A stretch of DNA of 64,000 nucleotides from Mesomycoplasma ovipneumoniae. GTDB taxonomy: Bacteria > Bacillota_I > Bacilli_A > Mycoplasmatales > Metamycoplasmataceae. The DNA is taken from NCBI RefSeq assembly GCF_024758565.1, contig NZ_CP079199.1:735501-799500 (forward strand), given 5' to 3'. Of the stretch, positions 23,167 through 33,259 are shown one piece after another. Each line of letters begins with the position of its first letter. The stretch's first letter is position 1. Position numbers and translations under genes: made by a program. Under the pieces are notes generated by a model. It saw only the letters and a list, made by a program, of their open reading frames with translations. It was not told where the DNA came from and did no database searches.

Positions 23167-24159
23167 ATGAACATAGATATAAAGAAAAGCGTAATTCTTT
23201 TTGGAATGGAAAATTCACTAGATTTAGCAAGAAAAATTTCAATTCAAACTGGAATTCCGCTCTCAGGGATTGAACGCACAGTCTATGCTGATGGCGAAGT
23301 TTTGCTAAAATCTAATGAAACTGTTAGAAATTCAACAGTTTTTGTTATTGCAAATACATCAAGACCAGTTAATGAAAATATAATGGAACTTTTAATTTTC
23401 ATTGACTCTTTAAAGCGGGCTTATGCCCAAGAAATTGTTGTGGTTCTTTCATATTATGGTTATGCTAGACAAGATCGAAAATCATCCGGAAGACAACCAA
23501 TTACTGCAAAATTAGTAGCTAATTTACTTGAAAAAGCAGGTGTAACTAAACTAATTTTAGTTGATATTCACAACCCAAGTATTCAAGGGTTTTTTGATAT
23601 TTCAGTCGATGAACTTCATGGCCAATATATTCTTGCAAACGAACTTGTTGGCAAAAACAAAGATTATGTTGTTGTAACCCCAGATCATGGTGGCGCTGTT
23701 AGAGCTAGAATTTTAGCAGAAATTTTAGGAAAACAAACAAATGTTGCCGTTATTGACAAGCGAAGAACCGGCACAAATCAAACTGAAGTTCTAGGATTAA
23801 TTGGAAACGTTGAAAATAAAGATTGCATTATAATTGACGACATTATCGATACAGGTGGAACTATAATAAATGCCGCAAATGTTGTTAAACAAAAAGGTGC
23901 AAAATCAGTAATTTTAGCAGCAACACACGGTGTTTTTAGCCACGGATTTGACAAATTTCAAGAAAATGAAAATATTGACAAGGTAATAATTACTGATTCA
24001 ATCGATAATAGACAACTTGTAGAAAAATTTGATAAATTACTAGTTACATCTTTAGCTGAATTTTTGTCAAAAAGTATACTAGCATGCATCCATTCAAAAT
24101 CAATTACAAGTATTTATGAGGAAATTAAGGAAAAATTAATTTCAGCAAACAAAAATTAA
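23167..24159 (+). CDS. prs: Ribose-phosphate pyrophosphokinase
   Basis: 330 residues. Makes PRPP from ribose 5-phosphate and ATP, needed for nucleotide salvage (it would supply apt at 35528-36043). Seen: ERTVYADGEV, SRPVNENIMELL, the catalytic flexible loop GYARQDRKSSGRQPITAK, DIHNPSIQGFFDI and the PRPP-binding CIIIDDIIDTGGTI. Start ATG 23167 follows AAGGCGAAAA. Confidence 0.94.
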   Translation: MNIDIKKSVILFGMENSLDLARKISIQTGIPLSGIERTVYADGEVLLKSNETVRNSTVFVIANTSRPVNENIMELLIFIDSLKRAYAQEIVVVLSYYGYARQDRKSSGRQPITAKLVANLLEKAGVTKLILVDIHNPSIQGFFDISVDELHGQYILANELVGKNKDYVVVTPDHGGAVRARILAEILGKQTNVAVIDKRRTGTNQTEVLGLIGNVENKDCIIIDDIIDTGGTIINAANVVKQKGAKSVILAATHGVFSHGFDKFQENENIDKVIITDSIDNRQLVEKFDKLLVTSLAEFLSKSILACIHSKSITSIYEEIKEKLISANKN

Positions 24160-24177
24160 AATATTTTCAATGTTTTT

Positions 24178-24786
24178 ATGTATAAAGAAAAAGTAAAGTC
24201 ACTTGTTGATTTAGATGTATTTGAAAAACTTGAGCAATACGTAAAATTAATCGAATTTTATAATCAAAAATTTAATTTAACTGGTTTTTCAGGGGATGTT
24301 CTTTGAAAAGAAGGCATCCTTGAGTCCATTGTTACAATGAATTTTATAAGAAATTTTTTGAAAAAAGAAAACATTTCAGAAAAGCCAAGAATTTTAGATA
24401 TTGGAGCTGGTGTAGGTTTTCCTTCAATTCCGTATTTAATTTTTGATCCAAAAATAGACTTGACTATCTGCGAGTCTATGCAAAAAAGATGCCAATTTTT
24501 AAAAAAAGTATCCGAAACTCTGGGAATTAAATTTAATTTAGTTTGTAAATCAGTCCAAGAAATTCAAAACAACAATTTTGATCTTGTGACAGCCCGAGCA
24601 GTTGCAAATCTAGAAAAACTCGATAAAATTATTAATAAAATCAAGGCTAAAAATACAATATTTGCATTTATTAAAGGACCTAAAATTTTTGAAGAACTCA
24701 AAAATTGCAAAAATTGCGATTATCAGGTAGTAGAATTCGCTAATAATCTTGATAAAAAAATTTTTATAGCATTTAAAAAAATATAA
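24178..24786 (+). CDS. rsmG: 16S rRNA (guanine527-N7)-methyltransferase
   Basis: 202 residues (GidB). Methylates G527 in the 530 loop of 16S rRNA. Seen: FYNQKFNLTGFSGD, SAM-binding ILDIGAGVGFPSIP (about 75), CESMQKRCQFL, and VTARAVANLEKL. I place the start at ATG 24178, well before the internal Met at 24337, because residues before it match the RsmG N terminus. It begins 18 bp after prs, probably the same transcript. Confidence 0.9.
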
Positions 24787-24801
24787 AAAATTTAATATAC
24801 T

Positions 24802-24807
24802 TATAAT
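24802..24807 (+). promoter_or_regulatory. Candidate -10 for the metal-ATPase pair
   Basis: TATAAT 56 bp before the CopZ-like start, in the 76-bp gap after rsmG. No metal-responsive operator recognised. Confidence 0.35.
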
Positions 24808-24862
24808 TATTTTTTATTGTAAAATTATGTCTTAATTGATAATTTTAAGTAAAGGAATTAAA

Positions 24863-25078
24863 ATGAAAACTACAAGATATTTTAGCATTGATATTAAATG
24901 CGCAAGCTGCAAGGTGGTTTTTGAAAAACTATTTGAAAATTTGGAAGATTTTCAATGGAGTGCAAATATCAGTGCAAAAGTTTTGAAAATTATTGCTGAT
25001 GAAGAAAAATATCCTGACGAATTTATTAGTGAAAAATTAACTTCTGTTGGTTATGCAAGTGAAAAAATCGACGAATAA
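24863..25078 (+). CDS. CopZ-like heavy-metal-binding (HMA) protein
   Basis: 71 residues. Pattern IKCASCKVVFEKLFENL gives the Cys-x-x-Cys of a heavy-metal-associated domain, with the beta-alpha-beta-beta-alpha-beta length expected for CopZ. The usual Gly-Met before the first Cys is replaced by Ile-Lys. Probably a small copper (or other soft-metal) chaperone for the ATPase that overlaps its 3' end by 26 bp. I chose ATG 24863 (AAAGGAATTAAA before it) over the upstream ATT/ATA possibilities. Confidence 0.65.
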   Translation: MKTTRYFSIDIKCASCKVVFEKLFENLEDFQWSANISAKVLKIIADEEKYPDEFISEKLTSVGYASEKIDE

Positions 25079-27098
25079 TAGAAAATTTTTCGTTGACTCT
25101 AAACAAAAGGCAAAAATAAAAATATTTATTGAGTTATTAATTTTTATTTTTGCCTTTTTTTCTTTTATTTTTGATACTTTAAATAATTATAAAGTTTTAA
25201 ATTTTAGTCACGATCACAAAATTCATCTAATTTTAGCGTCAATTTTGTTTTTCTTTGCATTTTTAGTTATCTTTCTAGAAAAAAAATATTTTTTAGCATA
25301 CAAAAACCTTTTAAGAAAAATTTTTACAATGGAATTGCTAATAGCGATTGCAAGCCATGTTTCATTTATTTATTCTGCAATTTCATTTTTGTATAAAATA
25401 AGTACTGGTGACAAAATTAGTATGGAATTTTTTGAAGTTTCAATTATTCTGTTCTTATTTTTTAATGCTGGAAAATATCTTGAGGAAAAACTACAAAAAA
25501 AATCAAGTTCAGATTTTCAAGGAATACTAAAATTAAAAAATCGCTATTCATATATAATAGTTGATGGCAAAAAAGAACAAATTTTAACTAATAAAATTAC
25601 TCCTGGTAGTATTGTTTTTGTCCCAAAAGGTGAAGTTATTCCAACTGATTCAACCCTAAATTCTGATTTTGCAACTATCGACTACTCGTCAATTAACGGT
25701 GAATCTTTGCCGATTGAATTTGTTAAGAATCAAGAAATCTTGTCTGGAAGCATCAATATTGGCGAACCGATTTACCTAACTTCTACAAAAAAAGCGCAAG
25801 ATTCATTTTTAATGCAAACAATTAACAGATTAGAGTCAATTTTTGAAACTCCTTCCAAAATTGAAAGAGTTTCAACTAAAATAGTTTCACTTTTTACCCC
25901 AACTGTTTTAATTTTGTCATTTTTAGCTTTTGCAATCTGAGTCATAATCGGTTATTCACTTGGAGATTTTGAAAAACTTTATACTGGTTTTACGCCTCCG
26001 CGAAATTCTCATCCATTTTATGTTGGCGCTCATATCGGAGTTGCTGTTTTGGTAATTTCTTGTCCTTGTGCTTTTGGAATAGCCGCGCCGATGGCCATTT
26101 ATTCTTCTTCGATTTTGGCCTCAAAAAACCGAATTTTATTTGCAAATTCAGAGATTTATGAAAAAATTATTACCACAAAAACAATAATTTTTGACAAAAC
26201 AGGAACTCTAACTGAAGGAAGACCAAAAGTTGTTGAATTTCAAGGTGATTCAAGTTTTTGTCCTTTAATTAAGGAAATGGCGCAAAATTCTAAACACCCA
26301 ATTGCACTTTCAATTCATAATTTTTTACCAGAACATCAAGAAAAATTTGACAATTTTAAGGTTAGCGAAATTCCTGGTCAAGGTTTGGAACATATTGATT
26401 CAGATTCAAATAAATATAGCCTTATTTCTCATGAGTTTGCAAAAAATAATAATTTTTTGATTGATGATAGTTTCAACTTTGATAAACTAGGAAATTACAC
26501 AGTTTTTGCTAAAAATGATAGAGTTATTGCCGCTTTTTTAATAATTGATCAAGTTAAAGAAAGTGCAAAAAAAGTTGTTAAAAAATTTCAATCTCAAGGG
26601 ATAAATTGCATTATTGCTTCAGGAGATAATCCAAAAAATGTTGAAAATGTGGCAAAAATATTGGGTATAAAGCAATTTTATGCAAATTTAAAACCTAATG
26701 ATAAGTTTGAATTAGTAGAAAAATTAAAAAAAGATACCCCAATTATTTTTGTAGGTGATGGGCTAAACGATATTTTGGCATTAAAATCCGCTGATCTTTC
26801 AATCGCTTTTGAAAGTGGTTCTAACCTTAGTAATTCGATTGCTGATATTTCCTTATTTGAAACAGATCTTGTTATGGTTTATAAATCACTTGAAATTATC
26901 AAAAAAACTAATAAATTAGTTAAATTAAATTTTTTGTGAGCAATTTTATTTAATTCGCTTTTCATACCTTTAGCATTTTTAGGTTTTATAAATCCAGTTT
27001 TTTCAATGTCATTAATGTTGTTTTCATCAATTTTCCTTATTGTTAACACAATTATTTTCAAAAAAAGACATCAGAAGTTCCTCGAAAAAGCTATTTAA
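25053..27098 (+). CDS. P1B-type heavy-metal-transporting ATPase (CopA-like)
   Basis: 681 residues. ATP-driven export of Cu+ or a similar cation across the membrane. Seen: the actuator-domain SINGES loop (about 215), the metal-site Cys-Pro-Cys in VVISCPCAFGIAAPMA (about 335), the phosphorylation motif FDKTGTLTEG (about 380), SKHPIA in the nucleotide-binding domain, and GDGLNDI (about 568). It has no N-terminal metal-binding domain of its own; the overlapping small HMA protein may supply that role. Eight hydrophobic segments fit the family. Interrupted in the standard code by TGA only. The substrate metal is not proven. Confidence 0.85.
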
Positions 27099-27153
27099 AA
27101 TTTTTATTTTTGTATTTGTCAAACTTACTTGTTTCCAAAATTATCTTAAATTA

Positions 27154-27179
27154 ACCTATGAATTCATAGGTTTTTTTAT
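27154..27179 (+). terminator. Terminator after the metal ATPase
   Basis: AACCTATGAATTCATAGGTTTTTTT, a near-perfect hairpin and T run 56 bp after the stop. Confidence 0.85.
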
Positions 27180-27231
27180 GCTTTCTAGATTAAAAATTAT
27201 TCTTTAGCTTTTCGAAAATAATATAAAAACT

Positions 27232-27905
27232 CCTGAGTTTCCCAGTTTGATGGATAAAATTCGCTTTTTAGCGAATCTAAATAGCAAAAATATCGGTAAA
27301 TCCTTGTTTTTTGAGCCTAAAATCCTAATTTTTACTAGTTTAAAATTAACCTTTTGCAAAAAAAAAAAAAAATGCTTGGTCTAAGAAAAAATTATGTTAT
27401 AATTAATCTCACTTAAGAATAATTAATAAATTGGATATTAGAATTAAGGGGGAATTAGTTATGTTTTTTGCATGATAAAATCAGAAAATGCGAATTATCC
27501 ATTATATTTTTAAATATGATGGAATGCCTTAAATTTAACCGTTTAGAAATCTATAAATTTAGGGCTTTTAATTATTGTTCTTTCAAAACTTCATATATTT
27601 TTTTAGGCTCAATGCAAATAAAAACGAGTTTTCTATTTGCATTGAGTTTAAATATTAGTTTTATTTTTATGATTTTTGTTAGTGTTTTGAACTAAAAAAG
27701 TAGTTTAAATATTCCATAATTTTGCTTTTTAAGCTAAAATTATAGCTTTTTTAGTTTGCTTTATTTGATTAATAAGTAGATTTTGCATTAATGAGTATTA
27801 GATTAAAATTCATTGTTTTGCTTTGATAGTTATCTTTCCTTAGTTTGCCAAAAAAGTTAAAAAACCGGACGCTTTTTAAGATATCCTATCAAACTACGAA
27901 ACTCG
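27232..27905 (+). mobile_element. MITE-like element, copy 3 (long form)
   Basis: 674 bp. Left end CCTGAGTTTCCCAGTTTGAT; right end ATCAAACTACGAAACTCG. Same internal landmarks; A tract 15. Unlike copies 1, 2, 5, 6 and 7, I see no long duplication in the flanks, although a terminator again lies just outside the left end. Confidence 0.8.
27409..27570 (+). ncRNA. Predicted small RNA/minigene of element copy 3
   Basis: -10 TATAAT 27398-27403; minigene ATG TTT TTT GCA TGA TAA 27461-27478 (Met-Phe-Phe-Ala-Trp); hairpin 27526-27565 in which one A-T pair becomes a U-G wobble. Confidence 0.55.
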
Positions 27906-28141
27906 CAAAAAAATTAGAGTTTTATTCTTGAATTAGTATTTATACTGTTTTATTTTCAAAGTTTCTAAGTTCTAATTATTTTTTAACAAACAAAAATTTA
28001 AAAAATTAGGAAAACAATGAATCATTTTATGACCACTAATGCAAAAAAAATGCTTTTTTTAGAGTTTTTTAGGATAAGTTTAATATAATTTACTTATTTT
28101 AAAAATTTAATTTATCAAGATTTATCAAGAAATACCAAATT
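27906..28141 (+). other. Gene-free spacer before smc
   Basis: AT-rich spacer with no convincing coding sequence. A TATAAT at 28084-28089 is a candidate smc promoter -10, about 53 bp before its ATG. Confidence 0.4.
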
Positions 28142-31078
28142 ATGAAGTTAATCAAAATTGAAATTGAAGGTTTTAAATCCTTCGCAGAACCCGTTAGCAT
28201 CAAATTTGACGGTTCTATTGTTGGAATAATTGGACCAAATGGTTCAGGAAAATCAAACATAAATGATGCAATTAAATGGGTTTTAGGTGAAAAATCAGCA
28301 AAACAACTACGTGGATACAATATGGACGATGTTATTTTTGCTGGTTCAAAAACAGTTGCTCCTGTTGAAAAAGCGATGGTAAAATTAACATTTAGTGATG
28401 AAAGTCGTGAAGATTCTGCCCAAATTTTTACAATTTCACGACTTATTAAAAGAGGCCAGGGTTCTAATGAATATTTTTATAATGACCAACCAGTTCGATA
28501 TAAAGATATCCGTAATTTAGCAATCGAGGCTGGAATTTCAAAGTCATCACTTGCAATTATCTCTCAAGGTACAATTTCTGAAATTGCCGAGTCAACTCCT
28601 GACCAAAGAAAACTTGTAATTGAAGAAGTTGCCGGAACTTCCAAGTACAAAAATGACAAACAAGAAGCTATTGTAAAACTTGATCAGACCCTTATGGGTA
28701 TTGAAAAAATTGAAATTCGTGTAAAAGAGCTTGAAAGTCAAGCAAAACAACTTGAAAAACAAGCAAAAAATGCCAAAATATATTTAGAAAAATCAAAACA
28801 ATTAGAATCAGTTGAAGTTGGATTAATTGTTAGTGATATCAAAAAGTTTCAAACTGAGTTAGAAAAAATTGACGAGCAATTATCACGCCTTAAATTTGAA
28901 GAGCCTAAATTTGCAAGTGAAATTGAATCTAATGAAAGAATAATAAATGACAATGTCCAAAAAAGAACACAAGCTGATTTAAAAATTACTGAAAAAATCA
29001 ATCAAATAAGCGATCTTAAAAGCGAAATTAGCAATATAAGTTTAACCTATGCTAAAATGACACAACTTCAGGAGATGATATTATCCCAGCAAATTAATGT
29101 TAATTTTGAACAAAAAATGACTGCTTTAAAGCAAAGGTATGAACAAATTCTAGTTGAAAAAGATAATTTTTTCAACCTAATTAGTCAAAACAAACAAACA
29201 AAATCAGAAGTTGTTGAAAAAATTGCTGGTCTAAGTGCCAAAAAATCTGAAATTGACTCAAAATTAAGTAGTTTAAATTCAGAAAAAATTATAAGTCAAA
29301 CACAAATTTTTGAACTGCAAAAAACACTTGAATCTAGGTCTTTTTTGCCCAAAGGTACAAAGGTAATCGTTGAAAATAGTCATCTTTTTTCAGGTTACTG
29401 TGGTCTTGTTTCTGATTTAATTAAAATTCCACAAAAATATACAGATGCAATTGAAACAGCTCTTGGCTCAAGTTTGAAACAAATTGTTGTTGAAAAACCA
29501 GAAAATGCCGTTGATGCGATTAATTTTTTGAAAAAAAATCACGCCGGAAGTGCAACATTTATCCCACTTTCAACATTAAAACCACGATTTATTCCTGATT
29601 TGTATTTAACTCACCTTCAGACTCAAGAGAGTTTTATTGGAATTGGTTCTAATTTGGTAAATTATGAGAAAAAATACCAAATTTTAGCTGATTTTTTGCT
29701 TGGTGGTGTTATTGTTAATGATAAAATCGACAATGTTAATAAAATTTCTAAATTTGTTGATCATAAATTTGTTGTTGTCACTTTAGATGGAGATATTGTC
29801 CGCACAAGTGGTATAATTTCCGGTGGTTTTAAACAAAAAAATGATTCAGTTCATTCTTTGGAATTAAGAATTAATGACCTTAAAAATAAAGTGAATTTTT
29901 TTGACAAAAAAATTCAAGAATTTAAGGTAGAATCTAATAATCTTGAACAAAATATTAACAAAGAATCTTACTTTTTGCAGCAAACTGAAATTTCTCTTGA
30001 TGAATTAGAAAATAAATATAATGCTGCAAAAAATGAGCTTGACAAAATTAGAATTGAAAATGAAGGAATTGAAGCTGTATCTCAAAGTGATGAAATTGAT
30101 TCAAAAATTAACGAAACTTTAAAACAAAAAATTGAACTTGAAAATTCAATTGCAACCCTTGAATCTGAACTCAAAATTTTAAACCGCGAAAAACAAGAAT
30201 ATGACTCGCAAATTTCTAAATTAACAGTTTTAGTTCAGCAACTCAATCAAAGTCAGCGAAATGTTAATGCCGAATTGAACAAAAATCAAACAAGTAAAGA
30301 AAAATATGAGTTTCTTTTAACTAATCTAAAAACCACTTTATCACAAAAATATAATCTCACTTTTGAATCAGCGCTTGAAACACACCGATTAGAAATTGAA
30401 ACTCAAGATGCCCATGATCTTGTTAATAGTTTAAATTCGGAAATAAAAGCGCTAGGTAATATAAATCTTGATGCAATTGAAGATTTTCAAACCACATCAA
30501 ATCGGCTTGAAAAATTAAAAACAAGCCAACACGAACTTGAAGTGGCTAGGTCAAAAATTTTAGAAGTAATTTCTGACCTTGACAAAATTATAATCGCAAA
30601 AACTCAAGAAATTGTTGACCTTGTAAATTCTGAATTTAACTTAGTTTTTCAAAATATGTTTGGTGGTGGAAGTGCTAAAATTTACTTTAGTGACAAAAAT
30701 GATATTTTGAATTCTGGAATTGAAATAAGTGCTCAACCACCAGGCAAAACTATCAAAAATATCCGTCTTTTTTCAGGTGGTGAAAAAGCAATAATCGCAA
30801 TTTCACTATTATTTTCAATTATAAAAGCCCGACCAATTCCACTTTGTATTCTTGACGAAGTTGAGGCTGCCCTTGATGAGGCTAACGTAATTCGTTATGT
30901 TGAATTTTTAAAGCAATTAAAACAAAAAACACAATTTTTAATTATCACTCACCGTCATGGAACAATGTCGCGCGTTGATCAACTTTTAGGAATTACAATG
31001 CAAAAACGTGGGGTTAGTTCAATTTTTTCTGTTGAACTTTCCAAAGCAAAAGAAATTTTAAAAGACGAACTTCAATAA
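28142..31078 (+). CDS. smc: Chromosome segregation protein SMC
   Basis: 978 residues, slightly short of the usual 1100-1200. SMC dimers with ScpAB compact and individualise the chromosome. Order: Walker A IIGPNGSGKSNINDA (about 30-44), a Q-loop region, a first coiled coil (about 170-400), the hinge (about 405-570, with FLPKGTKVIVEN and SGGFKQKND), a second coiled coil, the ABC signature LFSGGEKAIIAI (about 875) and Walker B PLCILDEVEAALDEANV (about 900), then the D-loop/H-loop region FLIITHRHGTM. Preceded by no strong Shine-Dalgarno. Intact. Confidence 0.95.
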   Translation: MKLIKIEIEGFKSFAEPVSIKFDGSIVGIIGPNGSGKSNINDAIKWVLGEKSAKQLRGYNMDDVIFAGSKTVAPVEKAMVKLTFSDESREDSAQIFTISRLIKRGQGSNEYFYNDQPVRYKDIRNLAIEAGISKSSLAIISQGTISEIAESTPDQRKLVIEEVAGTSKYKNDKQEAIVKLDQTLMGIEKIEIRVKELESQAKQLEKQAKNAKIYLEKSKQLESVEVGLIVSDIKKFQTELEKIDEQLSRLKFEEPKFASEIESNERIINDNVQKRTQADLKITEKINQISDLKSEISNISLTYAKMTQLQEMILSQQINVNFEQKMTALKQRYEQILVEKDNFFNLISQNKQTKSEVVEKIAGLSAKKSEIDSKLSSLNSEKIISQTQIFELQKTLESRSFLPKGTKVIVENSHLFSGYCGLVSDLIKIPQKYTDAIETALGSSLKQIVVEKPENAVDAINFLKKNHAGSATFIPLSTLKPRFIPDLYLTHLQTQESFIGIGSNLVNYEKKYQILADFLLGGVIVNDKIDNVNKISKFVDHKFVVVTLDGDIVRTSGIISGGFKQKNDSVHSLELRINDLKNKVNFFDKKIQEFKVESNNLEQNINKESYFLQQTEISLDELENKYNAAKNELDKIRIENEGIEAVSQSDEIDSKINETLKQKIELENSIATLESELKILNREKQEYDSQISKLTVLVQQLNQSQRNVNAELNKNQTSKEKYEFLLTNLKTTLSQKYNLTFESALETHRLEIETQDAHDLVNSLNSEIKALGNINLDAIEDFQTTSNRLEKLKTSQHELEVARSKILEVISDLDKIIIAKTQEIVDLVNSEFNLVFQNMFGGGSAKIYFSDKNDILNSGIEISAQPPGKTIKNIRLFSGGEKAIIAISLLFSIIKARPIPLCILDEVEAALDEANVIRYVEFLKQLKQKTQFLIITHRHGTMSRVDQLLGITMQKRGVSSIFSVELSKAKEILKDELQ

Positions 31079-31090
31079 TTTTGCAATTTG

Positions 31091-31120
31091 TTGCTAACAA
31101 AAGCAAAATTATGTTATAAT
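31091..31120 (+). promoter_or_regulatory. rpmG promoter
   Basis: TTGCTA (31091-31096), 18-nt spacer, then TGTTATAAT with -10 hexamer 31115-31120. The -10 has the same extended form as the promoters in the repeat elements. Confidence 0.6.
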
Positions 31121-31161
31121 TATATATTTGCTAAGATTTTATATTTTTAAAAGGAGCCAAA

Positions 31162-31314
31162 ATGGCAAGAGAAGGACTAACATTAAGATGCATTGATTGC
31201 AAAATGGAAAATTATATCACTAAAAAAAATAAAAAAACAAAGCCTGAAAAAATTGAAGTAAAAAAACATTGCCATAAATGCAACAAACACACTTTACACC
31301 GTGAGAAAAAATAA
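31162..31314 (+). CDS. rpmG: 50S ribosomal protein L33
   Basis: 50 residues, too short for many gene finders. [19 protein letters not shown] opens with the first Cys-x-x-Cys of the zinc-binding L33 type, and [15 protein letters not shown] supplies the second pair. Strong AAAAGGAGCC before the ATG. The next gene starts 1 nt after the stop. Confidence 0.95.
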   Translation: MAREGLTLRCIDCKMENYITKKNKKTKPEKIEVKKHCHKCNKHTLHREKK

Positions 31315-31315
31315 T

Positions 31316-32350
31316 ATGAATCCTAAGTATTTAAATAAAGCTTTTGAAGAAAATAATTTAGATGTTATAATTTCATTTTCTTACCAAACTCGCCTTTGAT
31401 TGACAAAAGTTTCAGCTACTGATGGTCTTTTATTTATCCAAAAGAGCGATTCTTATTTGTTTGTTGATGGCCGTTATATTGAAGTAGCCCAAAAAAATGC
31501 TAAAAATTGTCAAGTTTTACTACTTACAAAGCAAAATCTTGAAAACTTTTTAACCCAGAAAAAATATCTCCGAATTGGAGTCGAAGCTGAATATTTAACA
31601 GTTGAACAACTCAATAAAATCAAACAGTGATTCCCTACTTCTGAGATTATCAATTTATCAGCCCAACTTTTTCGAATTATTAAAACTGACGAAGAAATTC
31701 AAAACATCCAAAAAGCAGTTAATATTTCGCTTGAAGCTTATAGCAAAATTTTGCCAAAAATTCAACCAGGATTAACTGAAAAATCAATTGATATTGAACT
31801 AAATTATCAAATGAAATTACTTGGGGCTGAAAAAGAATCTTTTGATTCAATAATTGCAACCGGTCCAAATTCAGCAATGCCTCATTGAAGAGCTAGTTCT
31901 GCAAAAATTCTTGACAACGATCTTCTAAAAATTGATTTTGGCGCTCTTTATAATGGTTATTGCGCTGATATTACTAGAACTTCATATCTTGGAAAACTTG
32001 ATTCAAAAAAACAGGAAATTCTTGAAATAGTCAAAAAAGCTGCAGAATTAGGGCGTAAAAAAGTTGCTCCTGGTGTTAAGGCATCAGAAATTGACAAAGC
32101 TTGCCGTGATTATATTAGCCAAAAAGGTTATGGTCAATATTTTGTTCATTCAACCGGTCACGGAGTTGGAATTGATATTCACGAATTGCCTGTTGTTAGT
32201 GCTAATAGTGATACAATTTTAGAGCCAGGAATGGTTATAACTGTTGAACCTGGAATATATATCCCTGGACTGGGTGGTGCTCGAATCGAGGATGTTGTTC
32301 TTGTGACTCAAAATGGATTTAAAACACTTTCTCGCGAAGAAGAATCATAA
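31316..32350 (+). CDS. pepP: M24-family Xaa-Pro aminopeptidase
   Basis: 344 residues. A cytoplasmic metallopeptidase that removes an N-terminal residue before Pro, useful for digesting imported peptides. Creatinase-like N-terminal domain, then the pita-bread fold with its metal ligands: [20 protein letters not shown] (two Asp), [17 protein letters not shown] (His), [11 protein letters not shown] (Glu) and RIEDVVLVT (Glu). Start ATG 31316 comes directly after the rpmG stop, so translation may be coupled. Needs TGA as Trp. Confidence 0.88.
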
Positions 32351-32413
32351 AAAGCTTATTTTTTTTGCAATTAAAATTAGTAAAAAAAATAAAAAAATTA
32401 ATTAAAAATATGT

Positions 32414-32419
32414 TATAAT
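32414..32419 (+). promoter_or_regulatory. tRNA-His promoter -10
   Basis: TATAAT in TGTTATAAT, 14 bp before the tRNA-His 5' end. Confidence 0.55.
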
Positions 32420-32432
32420 ATTTAATTAATTT

Positions 32433-32509
32433 GGTGGATGTGGCGAAGTGGCTAACGCATCGGGTTGTGGTTCCGACATACGCGGGTTCGATCCCCGTCA
32501 TCCGCCCCA
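32433..32509 (+). tRNA. tRNA-His (GUG)
   Basis: Acceptor GTGGATG/CATCCGC with the extra G-1 (32433) facing C73, anticodon loop TTGTGGT, T-loop GGTTCGATCCC. CCA is encoded (32507-32509). Confidence 0.95.
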
Positions 32510-32531
32510 TTTCTTTAATAGACCAAAAACA

Positions 32532-32561
32532 AAACTAGACTTTAAGCGGTCTAGTTTTTTA
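32532..32561 (+). terminator. Terminator after tRNA-His
   Basis: AACTAGAC-tttaagcg-GTCTAGTTTTTT hairpin and T run. Confidence 0.85.
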
Positions 32562-32576
32562 TATTTAGAATTTTTT

Positions 32577-33160
32577 CCTGAGTTTCGGGTTTGATGGCAA
32601 AAATTCACTTTTTAGGAATATAAATATGCAAAAATAACCGTAAATCCCAGTTATTTTTGCGCTCAAATCTTAATTTTTATTATTTTAAAAATAAGCTTTT
32701 GTAAAAAAAAAAAAAAAAAAATGCTTGGTCTAAGAAAAAATTCTGTTATAATAACTTTCACTAAGAATAAATTAATAAATTGTCGATATTGAATTAAGGG
32801 GGAATTAGTTATGTTTTTGTCATAAAAAAATCAGAAAATGCGAATTATCCATTGTATTTTTAAATATGATGGAATGCCTTAAATTTGACCGTTTAGAAAT
32901 CTGCAAATTTATTGCTTTTAGTTATTGTTCTTTCAAAACTTCATATATTTTTTTAGGCTCAATTTAAATAAAAATGAGTTTTCTATTTGTATTGAGTTTA
33001 AATAGTAGTTATATTTTTTTATGATTTTTATTGTTTTATCCATAAATTGATTTTTGCCAGTGTTTTAAAATAGGTAATTAACTTTTGTCAAAAAAGTTAA
33101 AAAACCGCCCAACAAAACCGGACTTTTTTAAGATTATCTTATCAAACCTGGAAACTCGGG
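32577..33160 (+). mobile_element. MITE-like element, copy 4 (short form)
   Basis: 584 bp between tRNA-His and the end of the pdh operon. Left end CCTGAGTTTCGGGTTTGATG, right end ATCAAACCTGGAAACTCGGG. Lacks about 100 bp of the right half present in long copies and instead has the TTTTATCCATAAATTGATTTTT segment shared with copies 5 and 8. A tract 19, the longest in the window. No long flanking duplication seen. Confidence 0.8.
32758..32920 (+). ncRNA. Predicted small RNA/minigene of element copy 4
   Basis: -10 TATAAT 32747-32752; minigene ATG TTT TTG TCA TAA 32811-32825; hairpin 32876-32915 whose loop-closing A-T is G-C (compensated on both sides), but whose base has two mismatches and whose T run is broken, so this copy may terminate poorly. 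Confidence 0.5.
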
Positions 33161-33181
33161 ATTTTTTTCTGTTATAATAAA

Positions 33182-33223
33182 AAACCCTTAAAATCAAAGG
33201 ACTTTATGATTTTAAGGGTTTAT
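33182..33223. terminator. Terminator downstream of pdhB
   Basis: AAACCCTTAAAATCA-loop-TGATTTTAAGGGTTT, a 15-bp perfect stem with A and T runs on either side, able to act on both strands. Confidence 0.85.
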
Positions 33224-33259
33224 TTTAATGATTAGGAAAGTTTTTAAAGATGCAAATTA

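Noticed and set aside
27468..27695. 75-codon ORF inside element copy 3, and a similar one at 46269-46487
   Set aside because: Not conserved among the eight copies; one frame has stops in the others.
27906..28141. Duplicated flank for element copy 3, and likewise around copies 4 and 8
   Set aside because: I could not find a long repeat matching the left flanks; only short AT-rich similarity.
32319..32510. Minus-strand ORF starting MGRMTGIEPAYVG
   Set aside because: It is the antisense of tRNA-His and the aminopeptidase end; this peptide is a well-known spurious annotation over tRNA genes.
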